Shown here: piece by piece, positions 17,596 through 26,985 of the stretch | Layout of the letters: every line of letters begins with the position of its first letter | How positions within the stretch are numbered: position 1 is the first letter of the stretch | NCBI GenBank assembly: GCA_900696485.1 | Contig: CAADGG010000100.1 | Location: 1-64,000 of the forward strand | Source of the DNA: an uncultured Pseudomonadota bacterium | Lineage (GTDB): Bacteria; Myxococcota_A; UBA9160; PR03 | Length of the DNA stretch: 64,000 nucleotides | Reading direction: 5' to 3' | The notes under the pieces: generated by a model | Databases searched by the model: none | What the model saw: the letters and a program-made list of their open reading frames with translations, nothing else | Told to the model about the DNA's origin: nothing | Made by a program: the position numbers and the translations under genes

Positions 17596-17796
17596 GGATC
17601 CCCGCGACCCTTGCATCATAGCAATGCAGACGGGCCTGCCGGCACGGCGATGGCGGGGATTGCGGTGCGATCCGGCGGAGCGCGGAGCCCTCCGGTCGGC
17701 CAGAGCCTTCCTGTCGGCGAGACGACTTCACGCCGGCCCCGATCGCAGCGCCTCCGGAGGTGGCGGACCGTCGCCCCGCGCTGCTACGAACCGGCG

Positions 17797-18726
17797 ATGC
17801 CTGTTCCGACCTCCCTGCGCGCGCGCGGCGCACTGCTCGGACTCGCGTGCGGCGATGCCGTCGGCACGACGGTCGAGTTCTCCGCGCGCGGAAGCTTCGC
17901 TCCGCTGACGGACCTCGTCGGCGGCGGCCCGTTCCGGCTCCGTCCCGGCCAATGGACCGACGACACGTCGATGGCCCTATGCCTCGGCGAGAGCCTGCTC
18001 GCGTGCGACGGCTTCGACGCGCGCGATCAGATCGAGCGCTACTGCCGCTGGTGGCGCGAAGGACACTGGAGCAGCACCGGCGCCTGCTTCGACATCGGCA
18101 ACACCGTCTCCAGCGCCCTCTCCCGCTTCCTCGAGACCGGCCATCCCTTCGCCGGCTCGACACACCCGCACAGCGCCGGCAACGGCTCGATCATGCGCCT
18201 TGCCCCGGTCGTCCTCTTCTACGCGCCGGACCGCACCGCCGCGCTGCACCACGCCGCCGAAAGCTCCCGCACCACGCACGGCGCCGACGAGGCGATCGGC
18301 GCCTGCCGCCTGCTCGCCGCCGTGCTGCTCGCCGCGCTCGGCGGCGCAAGCCGGGACGACGTGCTCGACGCCGGGCGCCCGCTCGCGAGCGAGCGCCCGC
18401 TTGCGCCGAAGATCGCCGCCCTCGCCGAAGGCTCCTGGCGCGGCAAGCCCGAGTCCGCGATCCGCGGTACCGGCTACGTCGTCGACTCGCTGGAAGCCGC
18501 CCTCTGGTGCTTCGCCGCAACCACGACCTACCGCGACGCCATCCTGCGCGCCGCCAACCTCGGCGACGACGCCGACACCACCGCAGCCGTCTGCGGCCAG
18601 ATCGCCGGCGCGTTCTACGGCGAGCCGGGGATTCCGGCGGCGTGGAGGGAGCAGCTCACGCGACGCGAGGAGATCGAGGCGATGGCGGATGCGCTGGAGG
18701 CGGCGGGGGCGGATCGGGAGTCGTAG
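17797..18726 (+). CDS. ADP-ribosylglycohydrolase family protein
   Basis: Removes ADP-ribose from proteins, nucleic acids or small molecules using two Mg ions. The length is 309 residues. Metal-binding blocks typical of the family are LACGDAVGTT at residues 16-25, QWTDDTSMAL at 52-61, and LGDDADTTAAVCGQIAGA near residue 260. The middle contains SAGNGSIMRLAP, a conserved loop. It ends just before a remnant of a Fic gene on the other strand. Fic enzymes also modify proteins with nucleotides, but no functional link is shown. Single gene, intact. Confidence 0.92.
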   Translation: MPVPTSLRARGALLGLACGDAVGTTVEFSARGSFAPLTDLVGGGPFRLRPGQWTDDTSMALCLGESLLACDGFDARDQIERYCRWWREGHWSSTGACFDIGNTVSSALSRFLETGHPFAGSTHPHSAGNGSIMRLAPVVLFYAPDRTAALHHAAESSRTTHGADEAIGACRLLAAVLLAALGGASRDDVLDAGRPLASERPLAPKIAALAEGSWRGKPESAIRGTGYVVDSLEAALWCFAATTTYRDAILRAANLGDDADTTAAVCGQIAGAFYGEPGIPAAWREQLTRREEIEAMADALEAAGADRES

Positions 18727-18771
18727 GCGGGTGGTGCGGCGCCGGAACGCTTTGGCACCGCCCACTCGACG

Positions 18772-18927
18772 CTGTGAGACGGTCGCCCCGGTCAGCCTCG
18801 TGGTCTCGACCAACGCCGCCGAGGTCGTGATCGGCTGGCGCTGCAGGGCCAGGTGAACCGCCAGCGCCGACGTCGCCGCACGACACAGGCTCGCGATCCG
18901 GTCGCGGTCGGCGACCCCGAACAGGAA
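18772..18927 (-). pseudogene. Remnant of a Fic-family protein C-terminus
   Basis: About 50 codons read VADRDRIASL, AATSALAVHLALQR, then PITTSAALVETTRLTGATV. This matches the order seen in Fic proteins after the catalytic core: a helix with AGSALRVHxALQR, then a winged helix-turn-helix with LVEATGLSxxTV. There is no start codon, an in-frame TGA at 18928-18930 bounds it, and similarity is lost after the TV. No catalytic HPFxxGNG is present. Fic genes often sit in type I restriction operons, and this fragment has the same orientation, 172 bases beyond hsdR. The family call rests on recalled motif order only. Confidence 0.5.
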
Positions 18928-18932
18928 TCAGC

Positions 18933-18966
18933 GTTGTTTTACGATGACGGCTCAAAGTAAAACAAC
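18933..18966. repeat. AT-rich inverted repeat at the edge of the restriction island
   Basis: Arms GTTGTTTTAC (18933-18942) and GTAAAACAAC (18957-18966), perfect over 10 bp with a 14-base loop. It stands out in a GC-rich region, lies 134 bases beyond the hsdR stop and overlaps the junction of the Fic remnant. It may be a terminator for the restriction operon, a protein-binding site or the scar of an insertion. Confidence 0.6.
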
Positions 18967-19099
18967 GGACGACCTTTGGTTTAGGGCCCGGCTGCGTTCG
19001 ACTCCGGCCGGGGGACGACGCCCGATCCGCGGCACCGGTACCGCTCTCGGCTCAGCTCATTCAAGGTGGACTGGTCGCTAGCCGAGGTCATCGTCAGCA

Positions 19100-22000
19100 T
19101 CATGCCGCGCACGCCGTCGCTCTGACCGAATCCAGCGCACGGGTCAACTCGTCGAGTTCCGTCGCGGTGAACAGCCCCTCTGGTCCGCGGGGCGTGAGGT
19201 CAGTGAACGGGGACTCGTAGAGGCGCTCCGGAGCGACGACGCCGTGCTCCGTCAGGTGGTCTACGACGAGGTTCACGAAGTCGATCTGGTTCGCAGTGAG
19301 GGACTTCCCGGCGATGAACCCTGCCAGGGCGCCCTTCGCTGCGCTGCGATCCATCCCCACCAGCGATCGCACGAACAATCCGAGCCCCTGTGCCGCCTCC
19401 GCGGCGCGCCGGACCTCGTCCCGTCCGCCGAGGCCGCTCTCGACGAGCATCCGCTCCAGCTCGTCGAGGTCAGTCGCCGTGAGCCGCTTGTTCTTCCGCA
19501 GCTTTTCGATGGCGACGTGGTCGATGCGATCGCGAAGAAACGCGCGCGCCTTCGCGACGAACTTCGCGAGATCCGTCCCAGGGGCGAAGCCGGGCAAAGC
19601 GACATCGATTTCCCCGCCCATCAGGTCCTCGAAGTCGGTGTACACGGGTTTCCGTTGCCGCTTGTCGATGAACTGCACCAGGCTTCGAAGGCGCCGGCGC
19701 ATGACCTCGAGCATCGGGACGGTAACGTCCTGCCACCACGCGTCGGTCTGCACATCCTGGATGAGTGGCATCTGGCCGTGCACCATCGGGATGGCGGCTT
19801 TCTCCTCGAGCAGTCCGGCGATCTCCTTGACCCGATCGCGAAGTCGGGCGAAGCCAGGCTCGTGCCGCAGGAGGCTCAGCTGAAGGCTCAGGGCGAGCAG
19901 GTCGAAGCGCTTGGCCTCCTCGTTCTCCGGGTCGAGCTCGGACGGAAGTCCGGCCACCTCGTGCGAGAGCTCCGTCACGGCCTCCGCGGGCAGTGACACC
20001 CAGGATTCCGGCTTCGCGTACTTCTCGACGAGCCGGCGCCGCGGACGGACGACGAAGTTGTCGACGTTCATCGCCGCCACCTCGCGCTGCAGGAGATGGG
20101 CGAGCGAGGAGCGCACCGCGTCGTCCGTTTCCGGATCGCCGTAGACATCCGCCGGCTGCTTGACCATGCCCGGCTCGGTTGCCCCGGGCAGATGGTCCAG
20201 TGTGGCGATCAGCTCCAGCCGCGCGTTGAAAAGCCGCTTGCTGAGCGAATCGGCGACCGAGCCCTCGGTCGCCGGGATGTCCTGGCTGAAATATTCGAGG
20301 TTCTGGCAGTAGTCGAACAGGTAGAACAGCTCCTTGTCCTGCCCCGAGCCGAACAGATCCGGACAGAGTCGCGTTCCGCGCCCGACCATCTGCCAGAACT
20401 TGGTCTTCGAGCGCACCAGCTTGAAGAAGACCAGGTTCACGACCTCGGGTACGTCGATGCCGGTGTCGAGCATGTCCACCGAGATCGCGAGGTGCGGGGC
20501 TTTGTCCTTGATCGAGAAGTTGCCGATCAGGCTTTGCGCATACTCGGTCTTGAAGGTGATGACGCGGGCGAACTCGCCCCGGTAGTGCGGGTAGTTGGCG
20601 TTGAACCTCTCGGCGATGAACTCCGCATGGGCCTGGTTCTTGGCGAAGAGGATCGTCTTCCCCAGCCGGTCACCGCCGGCGACGGTCAGGCCGCGCGTCA
20701 TCAGGTGCGCCAGCACCTTGTCCACCGTGTCCTTGTTGAAGAGCCACTTGTTGACGGCCTCGGCCTCGACGCGGTCGGGCACGGTGCCATCTTCGTCCCA
20801 TTCCAGCGCGTCCCACTGGTCCTTGTCCTCTTCCGACAACTCGTCGTAGCGGATGCCCTCGCGGTGGAACCTGAGCGGCACCGAGACGGCTTTCGGCGGC
20901 ACGAGGAAACCGTCGCTCACAGCCTCCTCCAGACCGTAGGCATCTGTCGGCACGCCGTCTTCGAGATCGAACAGGTCGTAGGTATTGCGGTCGACCTCGT
21001 CCCTGGGCGTCGCCGTGAGACCGACCAGCAGCGAGTCGAAGTAGTCGAAGATGGCGCGGTACTTCTGGAACACCGAGCGGTGCGCTTCGTCGATGACCAC
21101 GAGGTCGAAGTGGCCCACCCCGAAGCGCCGCTGGCCGTCGGCCGCCTCGTCGATCAGACCCATCATGGTCGGGTAGGTCGAGACGTAGACGCGCCCCTCG
21201 GCGTGCTTCTCGGTGACCAGATTGACGGGCGATGCGTCTGGCAGGTGGCGCTTGAAGGCATTGACCGCCTGATTCACCAGCGCCACACGGTCGGCGAGGA
21301 AGAGCACGCGCTTGGCCCAGTTGCAGCGCATGAGCAGGTCGGAGAGCGCGATCACGGTGCGCGTCTTGCCGGCGCCCGTCGCCATCACCAGCAGTGCCTT
21401 GCGGTCGTGATCGCGCTCGAAGGCTTCCGCGATGCGGCGGATCGCACGGGTCTGGTAGTGACGCTCGACGATCTCCGAACTGATCGGCGCCTCCGCGAGC
21501 GAGCGCCTTGTGGTCCGCCGCTGGATCAGCAGCTCCAGCTCGGCCTTCTTGTAGAAGCCCTGCACGCGACGCGGGGGGTAACAGGTGTCGTCCCAGAGCC
21601 AGTGCTCGTAGCCGTTCGAATAGAAGACGATCGGCCGCTGCCCGAACTGCCGCTCCAGACAATCGGCATAGAGCTTGGCCTGCTGCTGGCCGACGCGGGC
21701 ATCGCGTCGCGTGCGCTTGGCCTCGACGAGTCCGAGCGGCCTGGCGTCGTCGCCCCACAGCACGTAGTCCACGAAACCCTGCCCCGAGCCCCCCGTATGC
21801 GTGGTGGGCATCCCGATGACCTCGAACTCGCGGTCGCGGGTCTGATCGAGCGGCCAGCCGGCTTCCCGGAGCAGAAGGTCGATGAAGGTGTCACGAGTCT
21901 CCGTCTCGGAGTAGTCGTGGGTGTCCGGCTGTGCGGCAGCGGCCTGCTTGGCCTTGGCCACCTCCGCCCGCAGGCGCTTCAGCTCCTCGTCGAGCGCGGT

Positions 22001-22525
22001 CTTGTCGGCGAGCAACGCCGCGAGGTTCTCGTCCCGCTCGCGCAGGCGCACTTGCAGCGCCTTGAGCTGCTCAGCGCTCTGCGCCGCTGCCGTCGCCGGC
22101 CCCGGCAGCGCAGCGGGATCGAAGGCGAGGCCCGGAGCGGGCCGACCCGCGCGCCCGTAGGTGCGCGCGAACCAATAGGCGACGTGGAACAGCTCGCGCA
22201 CCGCCGCCAGCGCGTCCGCCTCGGGGACAGGGCGGTGGCTGTGCACGGCGCGGTTGCCGAGTGTGTTGATCACCCGCGCCTTGCTGAACACCGCCTCCCC
22301 GGCCGTCTGCTTGAAGCTCGGCTCGTGGATCAGCGCGGAGAGGTTGTCCTGGTAGGGAAGCTCGAGCCCCGAGTCGTGCTTGTAGGCCCAGCCTACGGCC
22401 AGCTCGAGCGCGCGGCGGGCGTAGAAGCAGGCCGTGCGCGGATCGCCGTGGACAGCGGCTTCCGCCTTCGACGCGGCTTCGAAGACAGCGGCCCATTCCC
22501 GCTGGAGGAAGGTGAACTGGCTCAT
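19100..22525 (-). CDS. hsdR: Type I restriction enzyme, R subunit (HsdR, EcoEI-like)
   Basis: Motor and nuclease subunit of a type I restriction enzyme: it translocates DNA and cuts unmodified DNA. It has 1,141 residues. The N-terminal 1-130 resembles DUF4145, followed by a coiled coil at about 150-200. The PD-(D/E)xK nuclease has Asp253 in FVDYVLWGDD and EAK at 268-270. The SF2 helicase has Walker A MATGAGKT at 381-388, DEAH at 479-482 and GLTATP near 502, then a long EcoEI-type C-terminal domain. All key residues are present, so it looks functional. Its start overlaps the 416-aa gene as ATGA. It is last in the hsdM-hsdS-416aa-hsdR operon. Confidence 0.95.
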   Translation of the reverse strand: MSQFTFLQREWAAVFEAASKAEAAVHGDPRTACFYARRALELAVGWAYKHDSGLELPYQDNLSALIHEPSFKQTAGEAVFSKARVINTLGNRAVHSHRPVPEADALAAVRELFHVAYWFARTYGRAGRPAPGLAFDPAALPGPATAAAQSAEQLKALQVRLRERDENLAALLADKTALDEELKRLRAEVAKAKQAAAAQPDTHDYSETETRDTFIDLLLREAGWPLDQTRDREFEVIGMPTTHTGGSGQGFVDYVLWGDDARPLGLVEAKRTRRDARVGQQQAKLYADCLERQFGQRPIVFYSNGYEHWLWDDTCYPPRRVQGFYKKAELELLIQRRTTRRSLAEAPISSEIVERHYQTRAIRRIAEAFERDHDRKALLVMATGAGKTRTVIALSDLLMRCNWAKRVLFLADRVALVNQAVNAFKRHLPDASPVNLVTEKHAEGRVYVSTYPTMMGLIDEAADGQRRFGVGHFDLVVIDEAHRSVFQKYRAIFDYFDSLLVGLTATPRDEVDRNTYDLFDLEDGVPTDAYGLEEAVSDGFLVPPKAVSVPLRFHREGIRYDELSEEDKDQWDALEWDEDGTVPDRVEAEAVNKWLFNKDTVDKVLAHLMTRGLTVAGGDRLGKTILFAKNQAHAEFIAERFNANYPHYRGEFARVITFKTEYAQSLIGNFSIKDKAPHLAISVDMLDTGIDVPEVVNLVFFKLVRSKTKFWQMVGRGTRLCPDLFGSGQDKELFYLFDYCQNLEYFSQDIPATEGSVADSLSKRLFNARLELIATLDHLPGATEPGMVKQPADVYGDPETDDAVRSSLAHLLQREVAAMNVDNFVVRPRRRLVEKYAKPESWVSLPAEAVTELSHEVAGLPSELDPENEEAKRFDLLALSLQLSLLRHEPGFARLRDRVKEIAGLLEEKAAIPMVHGQMPLIQDVQTDAWWQDVTVPMLEVMRRRLRSLVQFIDKRQRKPVYTDFEDLMGGEIDVALPGFAPGTDLAKFVAKARAFLRDRIDHVAIEKLRKNKRLTATDLDELERMLVESGLGGRDEVRRAAEAAQGLGLFVRSLVGMDRSAAKGALAGFIAGKSLTANQIDFVNLVVDHLTEHGVVAPERLYESPFTDLTPRGPEGLFTATELDELTRALDSVRATACAA

Positions 22526-23772
22526 CGTTCACGCCTCCAGAACGCCAGGCGGCTCAGGAATCCTCCCGGCCTAGGGATCCTGGCGGGCGCGCCGGCGGAA
22601 TCGACGGCCAGCGCCGCTACGGGAGCGAACGCTCCCGCCTGAGTGGCGCCGCCGCCGAAGATCGCCTCTGCACTCAGGCGACTCTCCAAGTACGGCGTGA
22701 ACCCCGTCAGGAGGATGGACATGGCCACCATGTCCCGCATGTCCACCGCACGCAACGCCGAGGCTGGCGTACCGCCGTGGCGGATGCCGGGGTAGTCCGA
22801 GGCAAAGCTGTACAGATTCTTCATCGCCGCCTTGAGCTTTTCGTGCGGCCAGGTGCCGACCTGGTCGCAGATGGCTCCGAGAGTCTTTCCTTTCACTCCG
22901 GGAAACTCGCTTCCGATTGCCTCCAGCAGATTCACCTGCTTCTGAATGCAGGTCTTGATGCGCCTGTCGGAAACGTCGTGCCGCAGGTCCCGCACGGCGT
23001 CCTCGAAGTCCTTCATGAGCCCGTCGAGGTGTGGATCCTGGTTGGTGAGGGCCCGCAGATCTCGCACGAGATTGGCGAATACCCCGGGCAGGGTCGGGCA
23101 AAGCGTGCAGGGACGGCGCAGGTCGTAGCGGAGGCTGAACTTCTCGATGAAGCCCGCAAGCAAGTTGAAGTAGCGATTGGTCAGCGCGTCGTCTCCGGGC
23201 TTTTCGAGATCCTCGAGAGTGTTGTACACAGACTCGAAGAAGCTGACCACTGCCCGCTCGCCGGCGAGCTCTTCCGCGGTAGTCTTCTCGAATAATTCCC
23301 GGCTGGCCTCCGCATCGTTGATTGTCCTTTCAACCGCTCGTTTCCATGCCGCCATCACCTTCGTGTCATCGCGCATGTGCTTCTGCAACTGGCTATCCAA
23401 GAGTGGTGCTCCTGGCTCTCCGAGCAGCGCAGCAAGCGCAGCTTCGATGAGAGTCTTCCGGCCTTCGACTGTTCCGGCTTCCTCTGCTCCGGACTTGTCG
23501 AACGCCTCTTTCACCACGTCATGCGCGAGGTCCGACTTGGCCCGTTGCGCGGCACTGTCGAAGACCTCCCGTAGCGCGATCGCGTCCCGCAGCAGCAAGC
23601 TGACCGCAGCCGATTCGGTAGGTTTCCTTAGTGCCTTGCTGAGCTCCCGATATAGCTCGCAGAAGATGTCTCCCGGCAAGCCTTCGTCGTTCTCACCAAG
23701 GGGTTGATCGATCAGCGGCAGCCAGATCTCGCGCCAGGTCTCGGACCATACGCCGATGAACTCCCCGCGCAT
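22522..23772 (-). CDS. Unrecognised restriction-operon accessory protein with an RHG motif
   Basis: A 416-residue, mostly helical protein of no family I can name with confidence. It is inside the type I restriction operon: 2 bases after hsdS and overlapping hsdR by ATGA. Visible features are a CxxC at residues 222-225 and a block YSFASDYPGIRHGG at 321-334. The GIRH element resembles the C-terminal HEPN-like domain of some abortive-infection proteins, where Arg and His are catalytic. If real, it would make this a candidate RNase or toxin guarding the system, but that is a weak inference. The C-terminal 45 residues are Ala/Pro/Gly-rich and end in a basic tail. Confidence 0.8.
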   Translation of the reverse strand: MRGEFIGVWSETWREIWLPLIDQPLGENDEGLPGDIFCELYRELSKALRKPTESAAVSLLLRDAIALREVFDSAAQRAKSDLAHDVVKEAFDKSGAEEAGTVEGRKTLIEAALAALLGEPGAPLLDSQLQKHMRDDTKVMAAWKRAVERTINDAEASRELFEKTTAEELAGERAVVSFFESVYNTLEDLEKPGDDALTNRYFNLLAGFIEKFSLRYDLRRPCTLCPTLPGVFANLVRDLRALTNQDPHLDGLMKDFEDAVRDLRHDVSDRRIKTCIQKQVNLLEAIGSEFPGVKGKTLGAICDQVGTWPHEKLKAAMKNLYSFASDYPGIRHGGTPASALRAVDMRDMVAMSILLTGFTPYLESRLSAEAIFGGGATQAGAFAPVAALAVDSAGAPARIPRPGGFLSRLAFWRRER

Positions 23773-23774
23773 GG

Positions 23775-24958
23775 CTACAGCTCTCCCTGGAAGGCACAGT
23801 TCTGCAGGGAGATAAACAGTGCGTCGAACCCCGCCAGTGAGCGGTTTGAGGTCGATGCCTGGCCTTCGATCGAGGCGACGAGGGCGGCGAACTTCTCCTG
23901 CGCAGACAACGAAGGCACCGGCACCGTGACACCGCGAACCAGATCAATGTTGAGGTTCTTTACGGTGGCGCCTGGAGCTCGCCGGGCGAACTCGGCATAC
24001 ACAGCTTGGGTCCCGAGCAGGGCGTAGAAGTAGTTGGCTTCCACGTCTTCCCGCCGTGGTGACAAGACCAGCCATCCGTCATGAATGCACCCGGACGTGC
24101 GCATAATGTATGGCCGGCCGAAGCTCATCGAATTTGTGAGCAAGAAATCGCCGGGCTTGACGGCGCGCGAGCGACGAGCTCCCTCTGGCCGGATCCTCTT
24201 CTTCGTCGGGTGATGTACTTGCCGCCCTCGACAGTGTCACCAATCATGATCCAGTTGATTCCATCCGGATCATCGGTGATGTAGTCATCGATCGGCCTAG
24301 GACTGCCACCGCGCGCTATCTCAAAGAGCTCCTCGAGTGAGGCCTTCGGCCACCTCTTCGGATTCGTGGCGGGGTCGCCGAACATGTCGAGAAAGATGGA
24401 TTGGGTGAGGGTGTCGAGCTGGGCGAGGACGGCGCGGCGCTTGGCCCGCAGCGCATCCGCCTTGTCCAGGATCTCCGCAATCCGCCGCTGCTCGGGGAGG
24501 GGCGGGAGAGGGATGGTCAGGCCAGCAAGGAAATTCTCGGGAACGCGGCGTTGTCCGGCGCTCCCAGTCATTCGGCTCTCGCCTTGCTTGCGGATGCGGT
24601 CTTGGCGAAGGAAATGAACTAGGTACCGCGCGTCAGCTCGATCGCTGCGCGGTCTGACAACGTGAAACTCGGTTGACCCGAAGCCGTATCGGCGGGAGAG
24701 GCGCACTTGCGCGATCTTTCCGTTCTCAAAGCAAGGCGTGATCTTCGCGACCAGCACGTCCCCGTCGAGGAAAGGTGTGAAACCCTTGCTGACTTCGGAA
24801 TAGAGCCGCGTCTCGCGATCAACTGCAGTCACCGAATCTGCGTCGACCGCCGCCATGGGCATGAAGGACACGTCGTCGCCATCGCTCAGCGAGGCGGCGA
24901 GCGGTGGGTTCAGGTCAGCGATGTCTACGAGCTTCTCCGTGGGCACTGAGCTGGTCAC
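23775..24958 (-). pseudogene. hsdS: Type I restriction specificity subunit HsdS, interrupted by a one-base frameshift
   Basis: Recognises the DNA target for methylation and cutting. The GTG start at 24958 overlaps the hsdM stop. The first target-recognition domain is complete and ends in the conserved spacer LPPLPEQRRIAEILDKADAL and LDMFGDP. The second domain begins (WPKASLEELFEIARGG) but the frame breaks near 24207, after GGKYITR. The other frame continues exactly where a normal HsdS should (RIRPEGARRSRAVKPG, then SFGRPYIMRTSG) to the stop at 23775. Losing one base in an ACCCG-ACGAAG context explains it. Either a sequencing error or a real inactivation; half-length HsdS proteins can sometimes dimerise. 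Confidence 0.85.
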
Positions 24959-26508
24959 GTAAGCATCCCCTCCAGCTCCTTCATCCCCCGCTGGATCTCC
25001 TCTTCCAGCTTCGCTAGCTCCGCGAGGATCTCCTTCGGCGGGCGGTGTTCGACCGCCTCGTGCACCACTTCCTTGTAGCGGTTGAGCGAGAGGTCGTAGC
25101 CCTGCGCAGCGATATCGGCCTTGGGTATGCAGAAGCTCTGCGCGGTGCGCGGGCGCTCGCGCTCGGCACCGTTGCGCGCCGCCCAGCGCGCGAGCACGTC
25201 GGGCAGGTTGTTCCTGGCGTGCTCATCCTCGCTTAGCGCAGTGCGCGGCACGGCGCCGAGCTTGTCCTCGGAGAGCAGCGGCGTGCGCTTGTCGTCCAGG
25301 CTCCAGCCGTCGGCCTCGACGTCGTAGAACCAGACGGCATCGGTGCCGCCGGAGTTGGTCTTGGTGAAGAAGAGGATCGCAGTCGACACGCCAGCGTACG
25401 GCTTGAAGACCCCGCCGGGCAGCGACACTACGGCGTCGAGCTTCTGGTCCTCCACCAGGATGCGGCGCAGCTCCTTGTGCGCCTTGCTGGAGCCGAACAA
25501 CACGCCGTCGGGCACGATCACCGCCGCGCGCCCGCCGGGCTTCAGAAGTCGCAGGAAGAGCGCGAGGAAGAGCAGCTCGGTCTTCTTCGTCTTGACGATC
25601 TGCAGCAGGTCCTTGGCGGTGTTCTCGTAGTCGAGGCTGCCCGCGAAGGGCGGATTGGCCAGCACCAGCGTGTACTTCTCCTCCTCGCCCCCGTGCTCCT
25701 CCGCCAGCGAGTCCCGGTAGCGGATGTCCGGGTTCTCCACGCCGTGCAGCAGCATGTTCATGCTGCCGATTCGCAGCATGGTGTTGTCGAAGTCGAAACC
25801 GTGGAACAGGCCGTGGTGGAAGTGCTCGCGCAGCTTCGCGTCATGCAGGAAGTTCGGGTGTCGCTCGCGCAGGTACTCGCCCGCCGCGACCAGGAAGCCC
25901 GCCGTGCCGCAGGCCGGGTCGCACACGACGTCGGTGGGCTGGGGCGCGGTCAGCTCCACCATCAGCCGGATGATGTGGCGCGGCGTGCGGAACTGCCCGT
26001 TCTGCCCGGCGGTGGCGATCTTGCCGAGCATGTACTCGTAGACGTCGCCCTTGGTGTCGCGCGCCTCCATCGGCACCTTGTCGAGCAGGTCCACCACCTT
26101 GGCCAGCAGCGCCGGCGTCGAGATGGTGAAGCGCGCGTCCTTCATGTGGTGCGCGTAGGTGGAGTCACCGTTGCCGAGTTGCCGGGCGAGCTCGGTTCGC
26201 AGATAGGGGAAGACGTGCTCCCCGACCACCGTGAACATCTCCTCCGGAGCGAAGTGCTTGAAGCGCGACCAGCGGAAGTCCTCGTAGGCTCGACCCTTGG
26301 CGTCGGCGCCTTCCGGGAAGACCCGCCGCTCCATCGGCTTCTTGAGCCGGTTGGCCTTGTTCTCCTCCAGCGTGTGCATGTCGTCGAGCCGACGGAGGAA
26401 CAGCAGGTAGGTGATCTGCTCGATCACCTCCAGCGGGTTCGAGATGCCGCGGGACCAGAAGGAGTTCCAGATGTTGTCGATCTGGTTCTTGATGTCGCCG
26501 GTGATCAT
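24955..26508 (-). CDS. hsdM: Type I restriction-modification system DNA methyltransferase HsdM
   Basis: N6-adenine methyltransferase that protects host DNA and, with HsdS, forms the core of the type I complex. The length from ATG 26508 is 517 residues. The N-terminal helical domain (1-150) precedes SAM motif I DPACGTAGF at 197-205 and the catalytic NPPF at 285-288. A further motif AVIVPDGVLFGSS lies near 330. No start site further upstream looks convincing. It is first in the operon and intact, in contrast to hsdS. GC is lower than in the flanking metabolic genes, which suggests horizontal transfer. Confidence 0.95.
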   Translation of the reverse strand: MITGDIKNQIDNIWNSFWSRGISNPLEVIEQITYLLFLRRLDDMHTLEENKANRLKKPMERRVFPEGADAKGRAYEDFRWSRFKHFAPEEMFTVVGEHVFPYLRTELARQLGNGDSTYAHHMKDARFTISTPALLAKVVDLLDKVPMEARDTKGDVYEYMLGKIATAGQNGQFRTPRHIIRLMVELTAPQPTDVVCDPACGTAGFLVAAGEYLRERHPNFLHDAKLREHFHHGLFHGFDFDNTMLRIGSMNMLLHGVENPDIRYRDSLAEEHGGEEEKYTLVLANPPFAGSLDYENTAKDLLQIVKTKKTELLFLALFLRLLKPGGRAAVIVPDGVLFGSSKAHKELRRILVEDQKLDAVVSLPGGVFKPYAGVSTAILFFTKTNSGGTDAVWFYDVEADGWSLDDKRTPLLSEDKLGAVPRTALSEDEHARNNLPDVLARWAARNGAERERPRTAQSFCIPKADIAAQGYDLSLNRYKEVVHEAVEHRPPKEILAELAKLEEEIQRGMKELEGMLT

Positions 26509-26985
26509 GCGGTGCGGCTCCAGGGGGCTCTGTCGTGGTGAGCAGTCCAGTTGCGTTTCCGGGGTCGCGATCTCTCTTGGGCATCCCGTCCGACGGAAGC
26601 CCGCCGTGCCGGCGAAGAGACAGAGGGGCGGGCTAGTGAAAGGGGGGCAAAACCTCGCTAGAACCCTGGGGTTGTACTTCGCTTGCCGCCGGTAAGGCAA
26701 GGCTCCAGGCCGAATTCTCCTCGTTTGGCAAGGCCTTCCGCCGTTCGATCCTGCCCTGGTCGCACGCTGCGGCGACGTCGCAATGATCCTCCGGACCCCG
26801 CGCGGCGTGGACTCCGGTCCACGATCGGCCATGGTTGCGACAGCCGCGGTCTTACGCTCGGGTTTCGCCGAGGGAGGAAGCTGGAAGCCGGTCTCGAGCG
26901 GGTATTCTTCCAGTCCAGCCGACCCCGGAACGAGCTAGAGGAACCATCCGAGGCTCCGACTCCGGGACACCCAGGAGCCGATCGA
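26509..26985. other. Non-coding region between hsdM and a divergent small gene
   Basis: About 480 bases without a supported gene; the promoter of the restriction operon should be here. Two small palindromes are visible: AACCC-tg-GGGTT at 26662-26673, and CTTGCC...GGCAAG at 26682-26701 with an 8-base loop. Either could be an operator. No clear -35/-10 pair was found. Confidence 0.5.

Noticed and set aside
16018-17796. Long plus-strand open frame across the WS/DGAT genes
   Set aside because: Only its end, from 17797, is a real gene (ADP-ribosylglycohydrolase). The rest is antisense to two clear acyltransferases.
18656-18955. 99-codon minus-strand open frame
   Set aside because: Out of frame with the Fic remnant and rich in Pro/Arg without a domain.
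20096-22642. 848-codon plus-strand open frame across hsdR
   Set aside because: Antisense to an unmistakable restriction subunit with every motif intact.
26662-26701. Short inverted repeats as an intrinsic terminator
   Set aside because: No U-rich tail follows either hairpin, and no gene ends there, so they are kept only as possible operators.
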